A stretch of 42,399 nt of DNA from Flavobacteriales bacterium (GTDB lineage: Bacteria; Bacteroidota; Bacteroidia; Flavobacteriales_F; PHOS-HE28): assembly GCA_017987115.1 (NCBI GenBank), contig JAGNUG010000022.1, positions 1-42,399 on the forward strand. Direction: 5' to 3'. The notes beneath the pieces were generated by a model. The model was not told where the DNA came from and did not search any database. It saw only the letters and a list, made by a program, of their open reading frames with translations. Both the position numbers and the translations under genes were made by a program. Below are positions 24,816 to 32,858 of the stretch, piece after piece; position 1 is the stretch's first letter; the number at the start of each line of letters is the position of its first letter.

Positions 24816-25942
24816 GATCGAATAGTTTGCATGGTTTGCAGAGATCGAATGCGCTCATGTACTATTTGACCATGCTCCACGACCAGCGTGGAACTGAGGA
24901 TCGGGTCTTGCTTCGGATCCAGATGATGCTTTAGAAAGTGCTCGATGAACGTGCTGTAGTTGTTCGAGAGCAGGAACGAAGTGCTGTGGGCGCAACTGCA
25001 TTCAATGGAAGTAGGCCCTAGTATGGTGACTTCGTTGTGCATTACTGTTTTGTCGGCTTGTGTTAGCGCGCAATTCCCTCCCGAAGCGGCAGCCAGGTCA
25101 ACGATCACGGCTCCAGGCTTCATGTCCAATACCATTTCCTCGGTGATCAATAGGGGAGCCTTTTTACCAGGTATGCGTGCGGTCGTGATGATCACATCGG
25201 CCATTTTCGTTTCCTGATGGATCCGTTCACGTACTCGAGCTAAAAAGGCTTCGGGTTGTTCAATGGCGTAGCCGCCCGCACTGCGATCATTCACTGCACC
25301 ATCCACCTCGATGAATTCAGCACCCAAACTTTCCACCTCCTCCTTGGATGCAGTGCGGACGTCATACGCCTTTACCACGGCGCCCAATCGACGGGCTGTA
25401 GCAATGGCTTGTAGACCAGCGACCCCGGCGCCCATGATCAGGAAGTTCGCCGGTCGCAACGTGCCGCCTGCACTGCTGATCATGGGCACAGTGGCCAAGG
25501 ATCGCTCTGCGGCCAAGAGTACTGCTTGGTAGCCACCTATGGAGGCGACGGAAGAAAGCACGTCCATGGCCTGGGCCAACGAGGTTCGAGGGATCAGGTC
25601 CAAACTGTAGGCCGTGACATTGCGTTTCAAATAATCCGCTAACCGTGCAGGGACGCTCAGAAAATTGAAGAAGCCTATGAACGTTTTATCGGCAAATAGT
25701 GGATCACCCGTGTAGTGATGGTCGTAGCTCAGCAGGATATTCGCTTTGGTCACCACATCCGCCGCATGGTCAAACACTTGCGCACCGGCCTGTTCGTAGG
25801 CTTCGTTAGTGAAGCCTGCTGCACGGCCTGCATCGCGCTGCGCGATGATCTCGGCCTTGCCTGCAAGACGCGCAACCCCAACGGGAGATAGCACCACCAC
25901 ACGGCGATCCGCACGTTCTTTCAATATGCCAATGCGTTCCAT
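24812..25942 (-). CDS. pntAA: NAD(P) transhydrogenase subunit alpha, part 1 (NAD-binding)
   Basis: A 376-residue soluble domain I related to alanine dehydrogenase. The Rossmann motif GAGVAG is at 171-176, followed by ATARRLGAVVKAYDVR. The stretch GGYAIEQPEAFLARVRE is the mobile-loop region. It binds NAD(H) for hydride transfer to PntB-bound NADP. It begins 3 bases after the glutamate dehydrogenase stop and overlaps pntAB by 4 bases. The operon pairing of an NAD(P)-using dehydrogenase with transhydrogenase is a plausible redox-balancing unit. Confidence 0.95.
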   Translation of the reverse strand: MERIGILKERADRRVVVLSPVGVARLAGKAEIIAQRDAGRAAGFTNEAYEQAGAQVFDHAADVVTKANILLSYDHHYTGDPLFADKTFIGFFNFLSVPARLADYLKRNVTAYSLDLIPRTSLAQAMDVLSSVASIGGYQAVLLAAERSLATVPMISSAGGTLRPANFLIMGAGVAGLQAIATARRLGAVVKAYDVRTASKEEVESLGAEFIEVDGAVNDRSAGGYAIEQPEAFLARVRERIHQETKMADVIITTARIPGKKAPLLITEEMVLDMKPGAVIVDLAAASGGNCALTQADKTVMHNEVTILGPTSIECSCAHSTSFLLSNNYSTFIEHFLKHHLDPKQDPILSSTLVVEHGQIVHERIRSLQTMQTIRS

Positions 25943-25945
25943 GAT

Positions 25946-27235
25946 CTACGGGAAAATGCCGCGTTCCTTATAGGTTTTCTCCAAACGGCGTAGCGCAACG
26001 ATGTAGGCGCTGGTCCGCCAATCCACCTTGAATTCGGCCGCCGTATCCGCCACTTTCGTAAAGGCATCATCCAGTTTCTCCTGTAGCATTTCCAACACTT
26101 CCTCGATCTTCCAGATCTCGCTGCGTTTGTTCTGCAACCACTCGTAATAGCTTCCGATCACACCACCGGAATTGCATAGGATATCCGGAATGATATCGAT
26201 GTTCTTATCGCGCAGGATCCGTTCGCCCTCGGTATTCGTGGGCCCGTTGGCACCTTCTGCAACGACCATGGCTTTGATACTACCGGCATTTTCACCGGTG
26301 ATCTGGTTACCCAATGCTGCAGGCACTACGATGTCGCAATCCAGTGCGAAGAATTCCGTTGGTTCCATTTCCTTGGCCCCGCTGAAGCCTTTAATTGTGC
26401 GACCGTATGTATCGCTATGCACAAGTAGTGCTTCGATGTCGATACCATTCGTGTTGTAGAGCGTGGCGGTCGCATCTTGTACGGCGATCAATGTGGCCCC
26501 TTCCTTCTGTAGGAAATGCGATGTCCAATATCCAACATTACCAAAGCCTTGTACGATGAAACGCATGCCTTTCAACGGTTTCTTACGGCGTTCGGACCAG
26601 GACTTCAATGTGGCTACCACACCGAATCCGGTCGCGCGGTCACGGCCCTCCAGACCGCCTGCTCCCAATGGCTTACCGGTAACAACGTGCAAGTTGCTGA
26701 AGCGTGTCGCTGGTGATTTCGTGGACGAATACGTGTCCGCGATCCACGCCATGATCTGCGCGTTGGTGTTCACGTCCGGTGCAGGAATGTCAAGTTCAGG
26801 GCCGATATTATCACCAAGGGCATAAGTGAATCGACGTGTGATGCGTTCCAGTTCACCTTGCGAATAGACCTTCGGGTCGATCTGGATCCCGCCTTTGCCA
26901 CCACCGTAAGGCAGACCGGCCAATGAGGTCTTCCAGGTCATCCAGATCGCCAACGCGCGTGCCGAGTCAATGTCTACAGTGGGGTGGTAACGTAAACCAC
27001 CTTTGTAGGGCCCAAGCGCGTTGTTATGCTGCACGCGATATCCGGTGAAGACCTCGATCTTGCCACTGTCCAAGCGTACCGGGAAGTGAACTACGATCTC
27101 GCTGTTGGTCTTTGCCAGGATCTTGCGGACTCCGGGATCCAGGTCCATGATGTCCGCAGCGTGGGCGAATTGTTCCATCACCACTTCGTACATGCCTTGC
27201 TTGCGCTCGGGCTCTTTTACTGTCGTTGTTGTCAT
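25946..27235 (-). CDS. Glu/Leu/Phe/Val dehydrogenase (glutamate dehydrogenase type)
   Basis: A 429-residue enzyme from the ATG at 27235. Upstream in-frame sequence belongs to the preceding gene read in another frame. Motifs present: GPYKGGLRYHP (K78), PYGGGKGGIQ (catalytic K114), PAPDVNT (D154) and the nucleotide-binding VQGFGNVGYWTSHFL. It interconverts glutamate and 2-oxoglutarate + ammonium. Length and motifs match the ~410-430-residue hexameric class (GdhA/GudB/RocG-like). Coenzyme preference is not determined. It begins 8 bases after the small Cys-rich gene and is followed by pntAA after 3 bases. Confidence 0.93.
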   Translation of the reverse strand: MTTTTVKEPERKQGMYEVVMEQFAHAADIMDLDPGVRKILAKTNSEIVVHFPVRLDSGKIEVFTGYRVQHNNALGPYKGGLRYHPTVDIDSARALAIWMTWKTSLAGLPYGGGKGGIQIDPKVYSQGELERITRRFTYALGDNIGPELDIPAPDVNTNAQIMAWIADTYSSTKSPATRFSNLHVVTGKPLGAGGLEGRDRATGFGVVATLKSWSERRKKPLKGMRFIVQGFGNVGYWTSHFLQKEGATLIAVQDATATLYNTNGIDIEALLVHSDTYGRTIKGFSGAKEMEPTEFFALDCDIVVPAALGNQITGENAGSIKAMVVAEGANGPTNTEGERILRDKNIDIIPDILCNSGGVIGSYYEWLQNKRSEIWKIEEVLEMLQEKLDDAFTKVADTAAEFKVDWRTSAYIVALRRLEKTYKERGIFP

Positions 27236-27243
27236 TTGAATGT

Positions 27244-27531
27244 TCAGCTGTAATGTTCGCAGTGGTAAATGATGTGCTCTTTTGATCGAAGCACGCAGGT
27301 TTTCACATGGTCGCAAGTGCCGCACAATCCAGGTACGGCAAGTGTTTTCATAACCTGAGGAACGGTGATGCGGGTCGGTTCCAGCACCGTCTCGGTCTCG
27401 TGTTCCTCGCACCAGGTGATCGGGGTGGGAGAATACTGCTGGAACACGCAATGATCGTCGTGTACGCAGTTGCCGCAGACCCCCGTTGAAGGGTGGTCCT
27501 GTTTTTTGGTCCGAGTAGTTGGCACTGACAT
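27244..27531 (-). CDS. Small protein with two four-cysteine motifs
   Basis: A 95-residue protein with an internal duplication: C19-x2-C22-x5-C28-x12-C41-E and C70-x2-C73-x5-C79-x11-C91-E, each introduced by G(V/L)CG. Short proteins with this GLCxxCxxxxxC...CE motif are, from memory, scattered through environmental bacteria, usually as single motifs and of unknown function. Metal (zinc or Fe-S) binding is the natural inference. It is the first gene of the glutamate dehydrogenase-transhydrogenase operon (8 bases before the next start). A sigma-54-like promoter lies immediately before its ATG, which would leave almost no leader. Confidence 0.75.
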   Translation of the reverse strand: MSVPTTRTKKQDHPSTGVCGNCVHDDHCVFQQYSPTPITWCEEHETETVLEPTRITVPQVMKTLAVPGLCGTCDHVKTCVLRSKEHIIYHCEHYS

Positions 27532-27544
27532 GGACCAACCGTTG

Positions 27545-27559
27545 CCAATGGCCGTGCCA
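27545..27559 (-). promoter_or_regulatory. Candidate sigma-54 (-24/-12) promoter
   Basis: On the minus strand TGGCACG-GCCA-TTGG matches TGGCACG-N4-TTGC with the full -24 box and one mismatch in the -12 box. The gene for a sigma-54-dependent activator ends about 165 bases upstream. A caution: the implied transcript start (~27533) is 2 bases before the ATG at 27531, so the first gene would be leaderless or the site is fortuitous. Confidence 0.4.
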
Positions 27560-27686
27560 AGAGGTTGACCCTTCGTTCCAAGAGAAGGCCTAGATCATCC
27601 GGAAAGGTCCGCCCTTATTGATGAGATCGATATTCACGGCGCGACGATCAGCAGCCGTGCTAAAGAAAATAAGGGAGAAAAAGCGG

Positions 27687-27718
27687 GGAGAAATTCTCCG
27701 GTTGGTACAAAATGTACC
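27687..27718. promoter_or_regulatory. Two adjacent inverted repeats: candidate activator site or terminator
   Basis: GGAGAA-A-TTCTCC (27687-27699) and GGTACA-AAA-TGTACC (27704-27718) lie side by side between the regulator stop and the sigma-54-like promoter. They are ~135-155 bases upstream of its -24 box, the usual distance of an upstream activator site. Alternatively, read on the minus strand, the GGAGA/TCTCC stem followed by CCGCTTTTT resembles an intrinsic terminator of the regulator gene. Both may apply. Confidence 0.45.
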
Positions 27719-27722
27719 GGTG

Positions 27723-29045
27723 TTATTTCAGCTTTTCGCGCAATGTTTTGCGGTCGATCCCGAGGATCTCGGCTGCCTTGGTCTTGTTCTGACCAACGCT
27801 CTCAAGCACGCGTTGAATATGCAGTTTTTCGACCTGGGCCAAGGAAAGTGTGGGGCTGCTCTCAGCACGTTCCGGACTTTCCATCTTCATGGTAAGAGGC
27901 AGGTCTTCCATGGACATCGCCGCATCTTTCATGATCACTAAGCGATGCACGAAATTTTCCAGTTCGCGCACATTCCCCGGCCAGTGGTAGGTCGTCATTG
28001 CATCCATTACGCGTGCAGGTATGCGCAGCAGTTTCTTGCTCATATCCTTGCTGTACTTGGCATTGAAATGGTTGATCAACATCGGGATGTCCTCCGTGCG
28101 GTCGCGCAATGGCGGCAAGTGGATATTGATCACGTTAAGGCGATAGTAGAGGTCCTCTCGAAAGGTACCGGTGCGTACCATTTCGTTCAGGTCCGAATTG
28201 CTTGCTGAGATCAGTCTTACGTTGATCCGCTGGGGCTTTGTTCCACCCAACATGGTAACCTCTTTTTCCTGTACGGCTCGCAACAACTTGGCTTGTACCG
28301 CCGCTGTGGCGTTGCCGATCTCGTCCAGGAAAAGGGTGCCGCCGTCCGCCGCTTGAAAGAAACCAACGCGATTAGTTGCGGCCCCGGTGAATGCGCCTTT
28401 CGTGTGGCCGAACAGTTCGCTCTCCAGCAGTTGATCCGGGATGGCCCCGCAATTCACCGCAAGGAACGGTGCGGTGGAGCGGTCACTGTTGTAATGGATG
28501 GCGCGTGCGATCACTTCCTTTCCCGTGCCACTTTCGCCGCTCACCAAAATCGTTGCGCTGTTGTTGCGTGTGCGTTCGATGATCCGGTACACCTCCTGCA
28601 TTCCCGGGGATCGGCCGATGACCCCATGGACCACGGTTGGCGGTGTCTCGGTAGTGGCATCAGCCACATCCACCGTGTTCATGCCCAGTACTTTTTCCAC
28701 CGTTGTGCGTAATTCCGCCTCCGTAACAGGCTTCACCAAGAACTCCACAGCGCCCTGCTTCATGACTTCCACCGCTACTTGCACATCCGGGAAACCGGTG
28801 ATCACCAACACCGGCACCTTGGGAAAATGTTGTGTGATGTAGCGGACCAGTTGCGTGCCGCTCACCTCGGGCATGTTGAGGTCGGTGATCACGAGGTCCA
28901 CAGGACTTTGCTCAAGCACGGCGATCGCATCCACTACATTGTTGGTGGTGAAGGGCGTGAGGCCCATGCCGTTCATGTAGCGCCGCAGCAGTTCCAGCAT
29001 ATCGCGGGAATCGTCCACCAACAGCACCGAGAGTTGTTTCTTCAT
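27723..29045 (-). CDS. Sigma-54-dependent response regulator (NtrC/AtoC type)
   Basis: A 440-residue protein with receiver (1-120, phospho-acceptor D55 in VITDLNMPE, K105 in LVKPV), AAA+ sigma-54 interaction domain (~140-370) and Fis-type helix-turn-helix (~400-440, NKTKAAEILGIDRKTLREKLK). Walker A GESGTGKE (170-177) and the sigma-54 contact loop GAFTGA (217-222) are intact, so it should open sigma-54 promoters. Its ATG overlaps the kinase stop by one base (TAATG), making a cognate pair. Targets probably include the adjacent operon starting at 27531. Confidence 0.95.
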   Translation of the reverse strand: MKKQLSVLLVDDSRDMLELLRRYMNGMGLTPFTTNNVVDAIAVLEQSPVDLVITDLNMPEVSGTQLVRYITQHFPKVPVLVITGFPDVQVAVEVMKQGAVEFLVKPVTEAELRTTVEKVLGMNTVDVADATTETPPTVVHGVIGRSPGMQEVYRIIERTRNNSATILVSGESGTGKEVIARAIHYNSDRSTAPFLAVNCGAIPDQLLESELFGHTKGAFTGAATNRVGFFQAADGGTLFLDEIGNATAAVQAKLLRAVQEKEVTMLGGTKPQRINVRLISASNSDLNEMVRTGTFREDLYYRLNVINIHLPPLRDRTEDIPMLINHFNAKYSKDMSKKLLRIPARVMDAMTTYHWPGNVRELENFVHRLVIMKDAAMSMEDLPLTMKMESPERAESSPTLSLAQVEKLHIQRVLESVGQNKTKAAEILGIDRKTLREKLK

Positions 29046-30139
29046 TAGGAAGGTACCGGAAATGAAAGGGTAAAGGTCGTGCCTTTGCCCACCGTGGACT
29101 CCACGGATACGTTGCCGCCGTGGCCCTTGATCATGCCATGCACTACCGCAAGCCCAAGCCCGGTTCCCTCGCCGGTGGGCTTCGTGGTAAAGAAGGGTTG
29201 AAAGATCTTTTTGAGGTGTTCCGCGTCAATACCGGTGCCGGTGTCCGCAATGGTGATCGTTACCGCAGTGGGGGTGTGATCCGAGGCAATGGCGATGGTG
29301 CCGCCTCTGGGCATCGCCGCCGCCGCATTCAGCACTAGGTTGGAGACCACCTGCGCGAATTGCACTTGGTCGATGCGTAGCATGGGTGGTGTTCTGGACA
29401 AGCTCCACTGGACCGATACCCGTTGTTGCTCCAACCGTTGCGCCAGCAAGTGTACAGTGTCCCGCAGCGCTTTGTTGGCATCGGCGATCAGGAATTGAGC
29501 GGGCATTTCGCAGGAGAAGTACATCAGCTTTTTCACGATCTCCCGGCCGATCAACGCTGAATCGATGATGCGCTGAAGATCGCTGCGGCGCTCGCGTTCC
29601 GTTTCATCCTTCTTTAGCAGCTCCGCATAACCCAACACGTTTCCGAGCGGTGTGTTCAGTTCGTGCGCGATGCCTGCGGTGATCTCCGCGAGAATGGTGA
29701 GTCGGTCGTTGCTGCGCATGCGGACCTCCAACAACGCTTGCCGCTCACGACGTTCGTGCCGTTCAACGATCAAGGAAATGTCCGCTGCGATCTTGTCCAA
29801 GAGCTGCTCCTCCTCTGGAAGAAAAAGCGCATCCTCACCGGCGATCGTCGCATCCTCGTAAGTGACTCTGACCTCGCCACGGACCTGCTTGTCCATGATC
29901 ATGGTGGATTGTATGGAAAATTCACTACGATCCACGGCTCCGAATTCCTGGTCGTCCAATCGCAAATGAACCACTGCCGCTTCTGGAAATTGCCAGCCTT
30001 GCGGGATCACTTCTACCACACGCTTTAAGAATAGCGATAAGTCGCCGTCGTGTGTTTGTGCGATCCGCGCGATCGCATATAGGCAGCTCAGCTCCTTTAC
30101 CCGTTCCGTTAACCTTCTTTGGTTGATGCGCGTTTCCAT
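29045..30139 (-). CDS. Soluble sensor histidine kinase with GAF-like input domain
   Basis: A 364-residue kinase without membrane segments. Residues ~1-130 are a GAF-like sensor region with a short coiled coil at its end. HisKA has the phospho-acceptor in AGIAHELNTPLGNVLGY (H159). The HATPase domain (~240-364) has the N box VVSNLVLNAAAAM, DTGTGID and GEGTGLGLAVVHGM. Signal perception is therefore cytoplasmic. It follows the hemerythrin-like gene by 44 bases and precedes its response regulator with a one-base overlap, so the three probably form one operon. The ligand is unknown. Confidence 0.92.
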   Translation of the reverse strand: METRINQRRLTERVKELSCLYAIARIAQTHDGDLSLFLKRVVEVIPQGWQFPEAAVVHLRLDDQEFGAVDRSEFSIQSTMIMDKQVRGEVRVTYEDATIAGEDALFLPEEEQLLDKIAADISLIVERHERRERQALLEVRMRSNDRLTILAEITAGIAHELNTPLGNVLGYAELLKKDETERERRSDLQRIIDSALIGREIVKKLMYFSCEMPAQFLIADANKALRDTVHLLAQRLEQQRVSVQWSLSRTPPMLRIDQVQFAQVVSNLVLNAAAAMPRGGTIAIASDHTPTAVTITIADTGTGIDAEHLKKIFQPFFTTKPTGEGTGLGLAVVHGMIKGHGGNVSVESTVGKGTTFTLSFPVPS

Positions 30140-30183
30140 CTTAAGGTGGTAAAGCTAGAACGCCACTTGACCTTTGATAGCCA

Positions 30184-30651
30184 TTACTCCCAGAACGCAT
30201 CTTCCGACCCCACAGCTTCTGGCTGTGCAGGTTCCAACGATCCATGCAATCGGTCAATGCGATCAAGGTCGGACGGTGTGGCCACTGCCTCGATCTCGTT
30301 GAACAAGACCCGTTCCTCAAACCGGATATGTGCTTCCAGGTCCTCTTTGATCCGTGCAAGTCGGGTCAGAGGGTCATCGGATCCGGTGAAAAGATGAGAG
30401 AGCTTGCGGTGATCAGCCAAGGCGCGTTTTACCAGCTCATGGTCATTGCCAAGGATCGGGAAGATCGCCTCTTCTTCCAACGCGAAGTGAGGGAGCAACT
30501 GCCGTGTGTAGAAGTTCGTACAGTAGACCAGCATGCGCTGCGGATCCACTTTTAGTTGAATGCCCTGTCGCAATTTCCAGCAAAGCTGTAGCCCAAGGTG
30601 ATGATCTCGGCTTAGCGGTTTCAGGGTTTCATTTCTCTTGATGGGTGGCAT
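30184..30651 (-). CDS. Hemerythrin-like (HHE) domain protein
   Basis: A 155-residue four-helix protein with the di-iron ligand pattern: H18, H55-x3-E59, H81 and H108-x3-E112. Such proteins bind oxygen or NO, or act as iron-dependent oxidoreductases or sensors. It is the first gene of an operon with a soluble histidine kinase and a sigma-54 response regulator, so it may deliver or buffer the signal (oxygen, NO or iron) those proteins respond to. That is inference from context. A good -7 box lies 16 bases upstream of its start. Confidence 0.85.
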   Translation of the reverse strand: MPPIKRNETLKPLSRDHHLGLQLCWKLRQGIQLKVDPQRMLVYCTNFYTRQLLPHFALEEEAIFPILGNDHELVKRALADHRKLSHLFTGSDDPLTRLARIKEDLEAHIRFEERVLFNEIEAVATPSDLDRIDRLHGSLEPAQPEAVGSEDAFWE

Positions 30652-30667
30652 GGTGTAATTCTTCTTT

Positions 30668-30675
30668 CAAAGATA
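30668..30675 (-). promoter_or_regulatory. -7 promoter element of the hemerythrin-kinase-regulator operon
   Basis: TATCTTTG on the minus strand (30675-30668) matches TAnnTTTG exactly, ending 16 bases before the start codon. No clear TTTG is found at -33, so the promoter is weak or activator-dependent. Confidence 0.45.
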
Positions 30676-30841
30676 TGACTGGAGGAATATAGGATGTTGG
30701 TAAGGAAGTACGAAATGGTGTTGTTGATGTATCTGCGATCAACGCGTCCTGTCAAGACCCCTTGTGATGAACGAATTTTATTTCACAACCTTGCACCTAT
30801 CAAGCTCCGATGTTGAACCGTGCTGAATCTGATTTTGTGAG

Positions 30842-31894
30842 ATGAATGATCTAGGTACTACCAATAGGCTACTGCTCATCATTGTAATTCCGTTGATCTT
30901 TTATCTGTTGAAGGAGCTTTCATTTATTTTCGTTCCGTTGTTCTTCTCCATGTTCATTGCACTGCTTTTTCTTCCGCTCATGCGGTGGCTGAAGAAGAAG
31001 AACGTACCCAATGCACTTAGCGTTGTTGCTGTTCTTGGCATCATCGCCTCCATGTTATATCTCAGTGGTCGCTTGATCAGGCTCTCTACCAGCGAATTGC
31101 TCTCTGTAAATAGCTCTTTTGTGGCATTGGCAGAGATCAAATTGCTTGGCTTGGTTGTGTCGATCGAATCGTTCATAGGTATCGAGCGTATTGCCGGCGT
31201 ACAAGTGATCGATCATTACCTCAAGGAATTCAATGTATTCGACAACCTTGGCCCTTCGGTTGGAATGGTCGGTGACACACTTACAATGATCTTGATGACG
31301 ACCTTCTTCGTAGTGCTCCTATTGGCGGGTTCCATCAATCTTCAGGATGTGATGCAGGTCGTGATATTTCGCAAGAAATACGCTTCGGTAAAGGTGTTCA
31401 GGAGGGTAGAGAAGGACATCATCAAATTCATTCGGGTCAAATTCATCATTAGCTTTTTTACCGGTGTCGGTTTCACCTTGGCTTGCCTGTTTTTTGATGT
31501 GAACTTCCCGATCTTCTGGGGGCTTTTTGCTTTCCTGATCAACTTCGTGCAGATGGTAGGCTCCATTGTTTCGGTCATTTTGCTGAGCCTCTTTGCAATG
31601 GTGGAGATCGACCCATCGGGTACATTACTGGCCTTTGTCCTTGTGATCATTGGCGTACAGGTGCTCATGGGTTCCATTCTCGAACCGATCTTCCTTGGCA
31701 AAACGTTTTCCATCAACGTGATCACCGTGTTGGTGATGCTGATGCTTTGGGGATATATCTGGGGTGTGCCCGGCTTGATAATGGCCATACCCATCACCGT
31801 ATTCATCAAGATCATCTTGGAGCAATTTCCAGGAACCAAGGTCATCGCCCGATTGATGTCGGGTGCAACGGTGGTGGCTGTGGATCCGCGGTAG
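30842..31894 (+). CDS. AI-2E family transporter (PerM/YdiK-like membrane protein)
   Basis: A 350-residue protein with about eight membrane helices and a central soluble segment (~90-160). The late loop FLINFVQMVGSIVSVILLS and the C-terminal WGVPGLIMAIPITVFIKIILE are typical of the AI-2E (formerly UPF0118) family. Members include TqsA, linked to autoinducer-2 export, and Na+/H+ antiporter-like proteins. Substrate cannot be assigned. It is a single gene divergent from the hemerythrin operon and convergent with ric. Confidence 0.9.
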   Translation: MNDLGTTNRLLLIIVIPLIFYLLKELSFIFVPLFFSMFIALLFLPLMRWLKKKNVPNALSVVAVLGIIASMLYLSGRLIRLSTSELLSVNSSFVALAEIKLLGLVVSIESFIGIERIAGVQVIDHYLKEFNVFDNLGPSVGMVGDTLTMILMTTFFVVLLLAGSINLQDVMQVVIFRKKYASVKVFRRVEKDIIKFIRVKFIISFFTGVGFTLACLFFDVNFPIFWGLFAFLINFVQMVGSIVSVILLSLFAMVEIDPSGTLLAFVLVIIGVQVLMGSILEPIFLGKTFSINVITVLVMLMLWGYIWGVPGLIMAIPITVFIKIILEQFPGTKVIARLMSGATVVAVDPR

Positions 31895-32075
31895 ATCCGG
31901 TTGTGCTGTACGAAGGTTATTATACACTTGGATACCTGCGGAAGGTTGGTCGATATGAAAGATCCTGTCGTTGAGCGTGTGCCCCGTAACACCCATACAC
32001 CGCATATTTTTAAGGTGCTTCGGTGATACGTCTTTTCATTTATTGTGTAGTGGTCTTCCCTAGGCCGCAAGATGA

Positions 32076-32810
32076 TCAGTTTGTGGAAGACCGAAGCTCC
32101 GTCTCCAACGCCACTGAGCGCGGAAAGAGAATGTTGTTCTCCAAATGGATATGCCGATGCAGGTCCTGCTCAAACTCGCTGAGGAAACGGAATGCCGCAT
32201 TGTAGGTGGCACAACCGTCCGCGGGCATGGTGTAATTGTTGGTAAGCATGGCAATACGGCGGAAGCGTTCTCCCTCAGCATCGTGGTCGTCCATCATCAT
32301 CCGTACCGGGTTGTTCACCGTACCGAAATGCGGTGCGGGTGCCGTGCTTCCATCGGTCGCTGCTTTTTCCAATTGTTTAATGAAGGGGAAAAGTACCAGC
32401 TCTTCCTTCTTCATGTGAGTGGCCATAGCACCCGCACATTCGTTGAATTCGCGGGTTATGTCGAATAGTTCCGGGTGACGCTCGCCGTGCACCTTGCAGA
32501 GTTTGTCCAAGTACTGTTGCAGTACCGGTACGCGTTGGTTCACATATCCGTGGTGTACGGTTTCGATGTGATCGGCAAGTTTGGCAAGCGGCCATGTTTT
32601 CGGGTCGTCGCCTGTCGCTGCATCCCGTGCCAATGCCGCTTTGATCTCGTTCTCCAAGGTAGCGGGATCGATGTTCTTCTTCTTGCAAACTTCTTCTATG
32701 CTGCGTCCTCCCCGGCAACAAAAGTCTATGCCATGGGTGGTGAATACAGCGGCTGCGCGGTAATCGTCGGCTACTATGGAACCGATCGTTCTGTCTTTGG
32801 TGATGTTCAT
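32076..32810 (-). CDS. ric: Iron-sulfur cluster repair di-iron protein (RIC/YtfE/ScdA)
   Basis: A 244-residue, full-length RIC protein. Residues 1-60 are the ScdA-N/DUF542 domain (TIGSIVADDYRAAAVF, then FCCRGG with C31-C32). The rest is a hemerythrin-like domain with HHGYV, THMKKEELVLFP, DDHDAEGERF and HIHLENNILFP supplying the di-iron ligands. RIC restores Fe-S clusters damaged by NO and oxidants. It ends the rrf2-cbb3-globin gene cluster, 48 bases after the truncated haemoglobin, with a small hairpin in that gap. Confidence 0.95.
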   Translation of the reverse strand: MNITKDRTIGSIVADDYRAAAVFTTHGIDFCCRGGRSIEEVCKKKNIDPATLENEIKAALARDAATGDDPKTWPLAKLADHIETVHHGYVNQRVPVLQQYLDKLCKVHGERHPELFDITREFNECAGAMATHMKKEELVLFPFIKQLEKAATDGSTAPAPHFGTVNNPVRMMMDDHDAEGERFRRIAMLTNNYTMPADGCATYNAAFRFLSEFEQDLHRHIHLENNILFPRSVALETELRSSTN

Positions 32811-32830
32811 TTGTTTGTGTGTTAAGTACT

Positions 32831-32845
32831 ATCGCCAGCGGCGAT
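32831..32845. repeat. Small hairpin between globin and ric genes
   Basis: ATCGCC-AGC-GGCGAT, a perfect 6-bp stem with a 3-base loop, lies in the 48-base gap. It could reduce or process transcription into ric. There is no T-run. Confidence 0.4.
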
Positions 32846-32858
32846 CCGATGTGTAGTG

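Noticed and set aside
27600-27680. Minus-strand stretch ending ...NIDLINKGGPFRMI before a stop, looking like the end of a protein.
   Set aside because: Only about 15 residues from a possible GTG, and it lies in the regulatory gap before the Cys-rich gene. Most likely chance.
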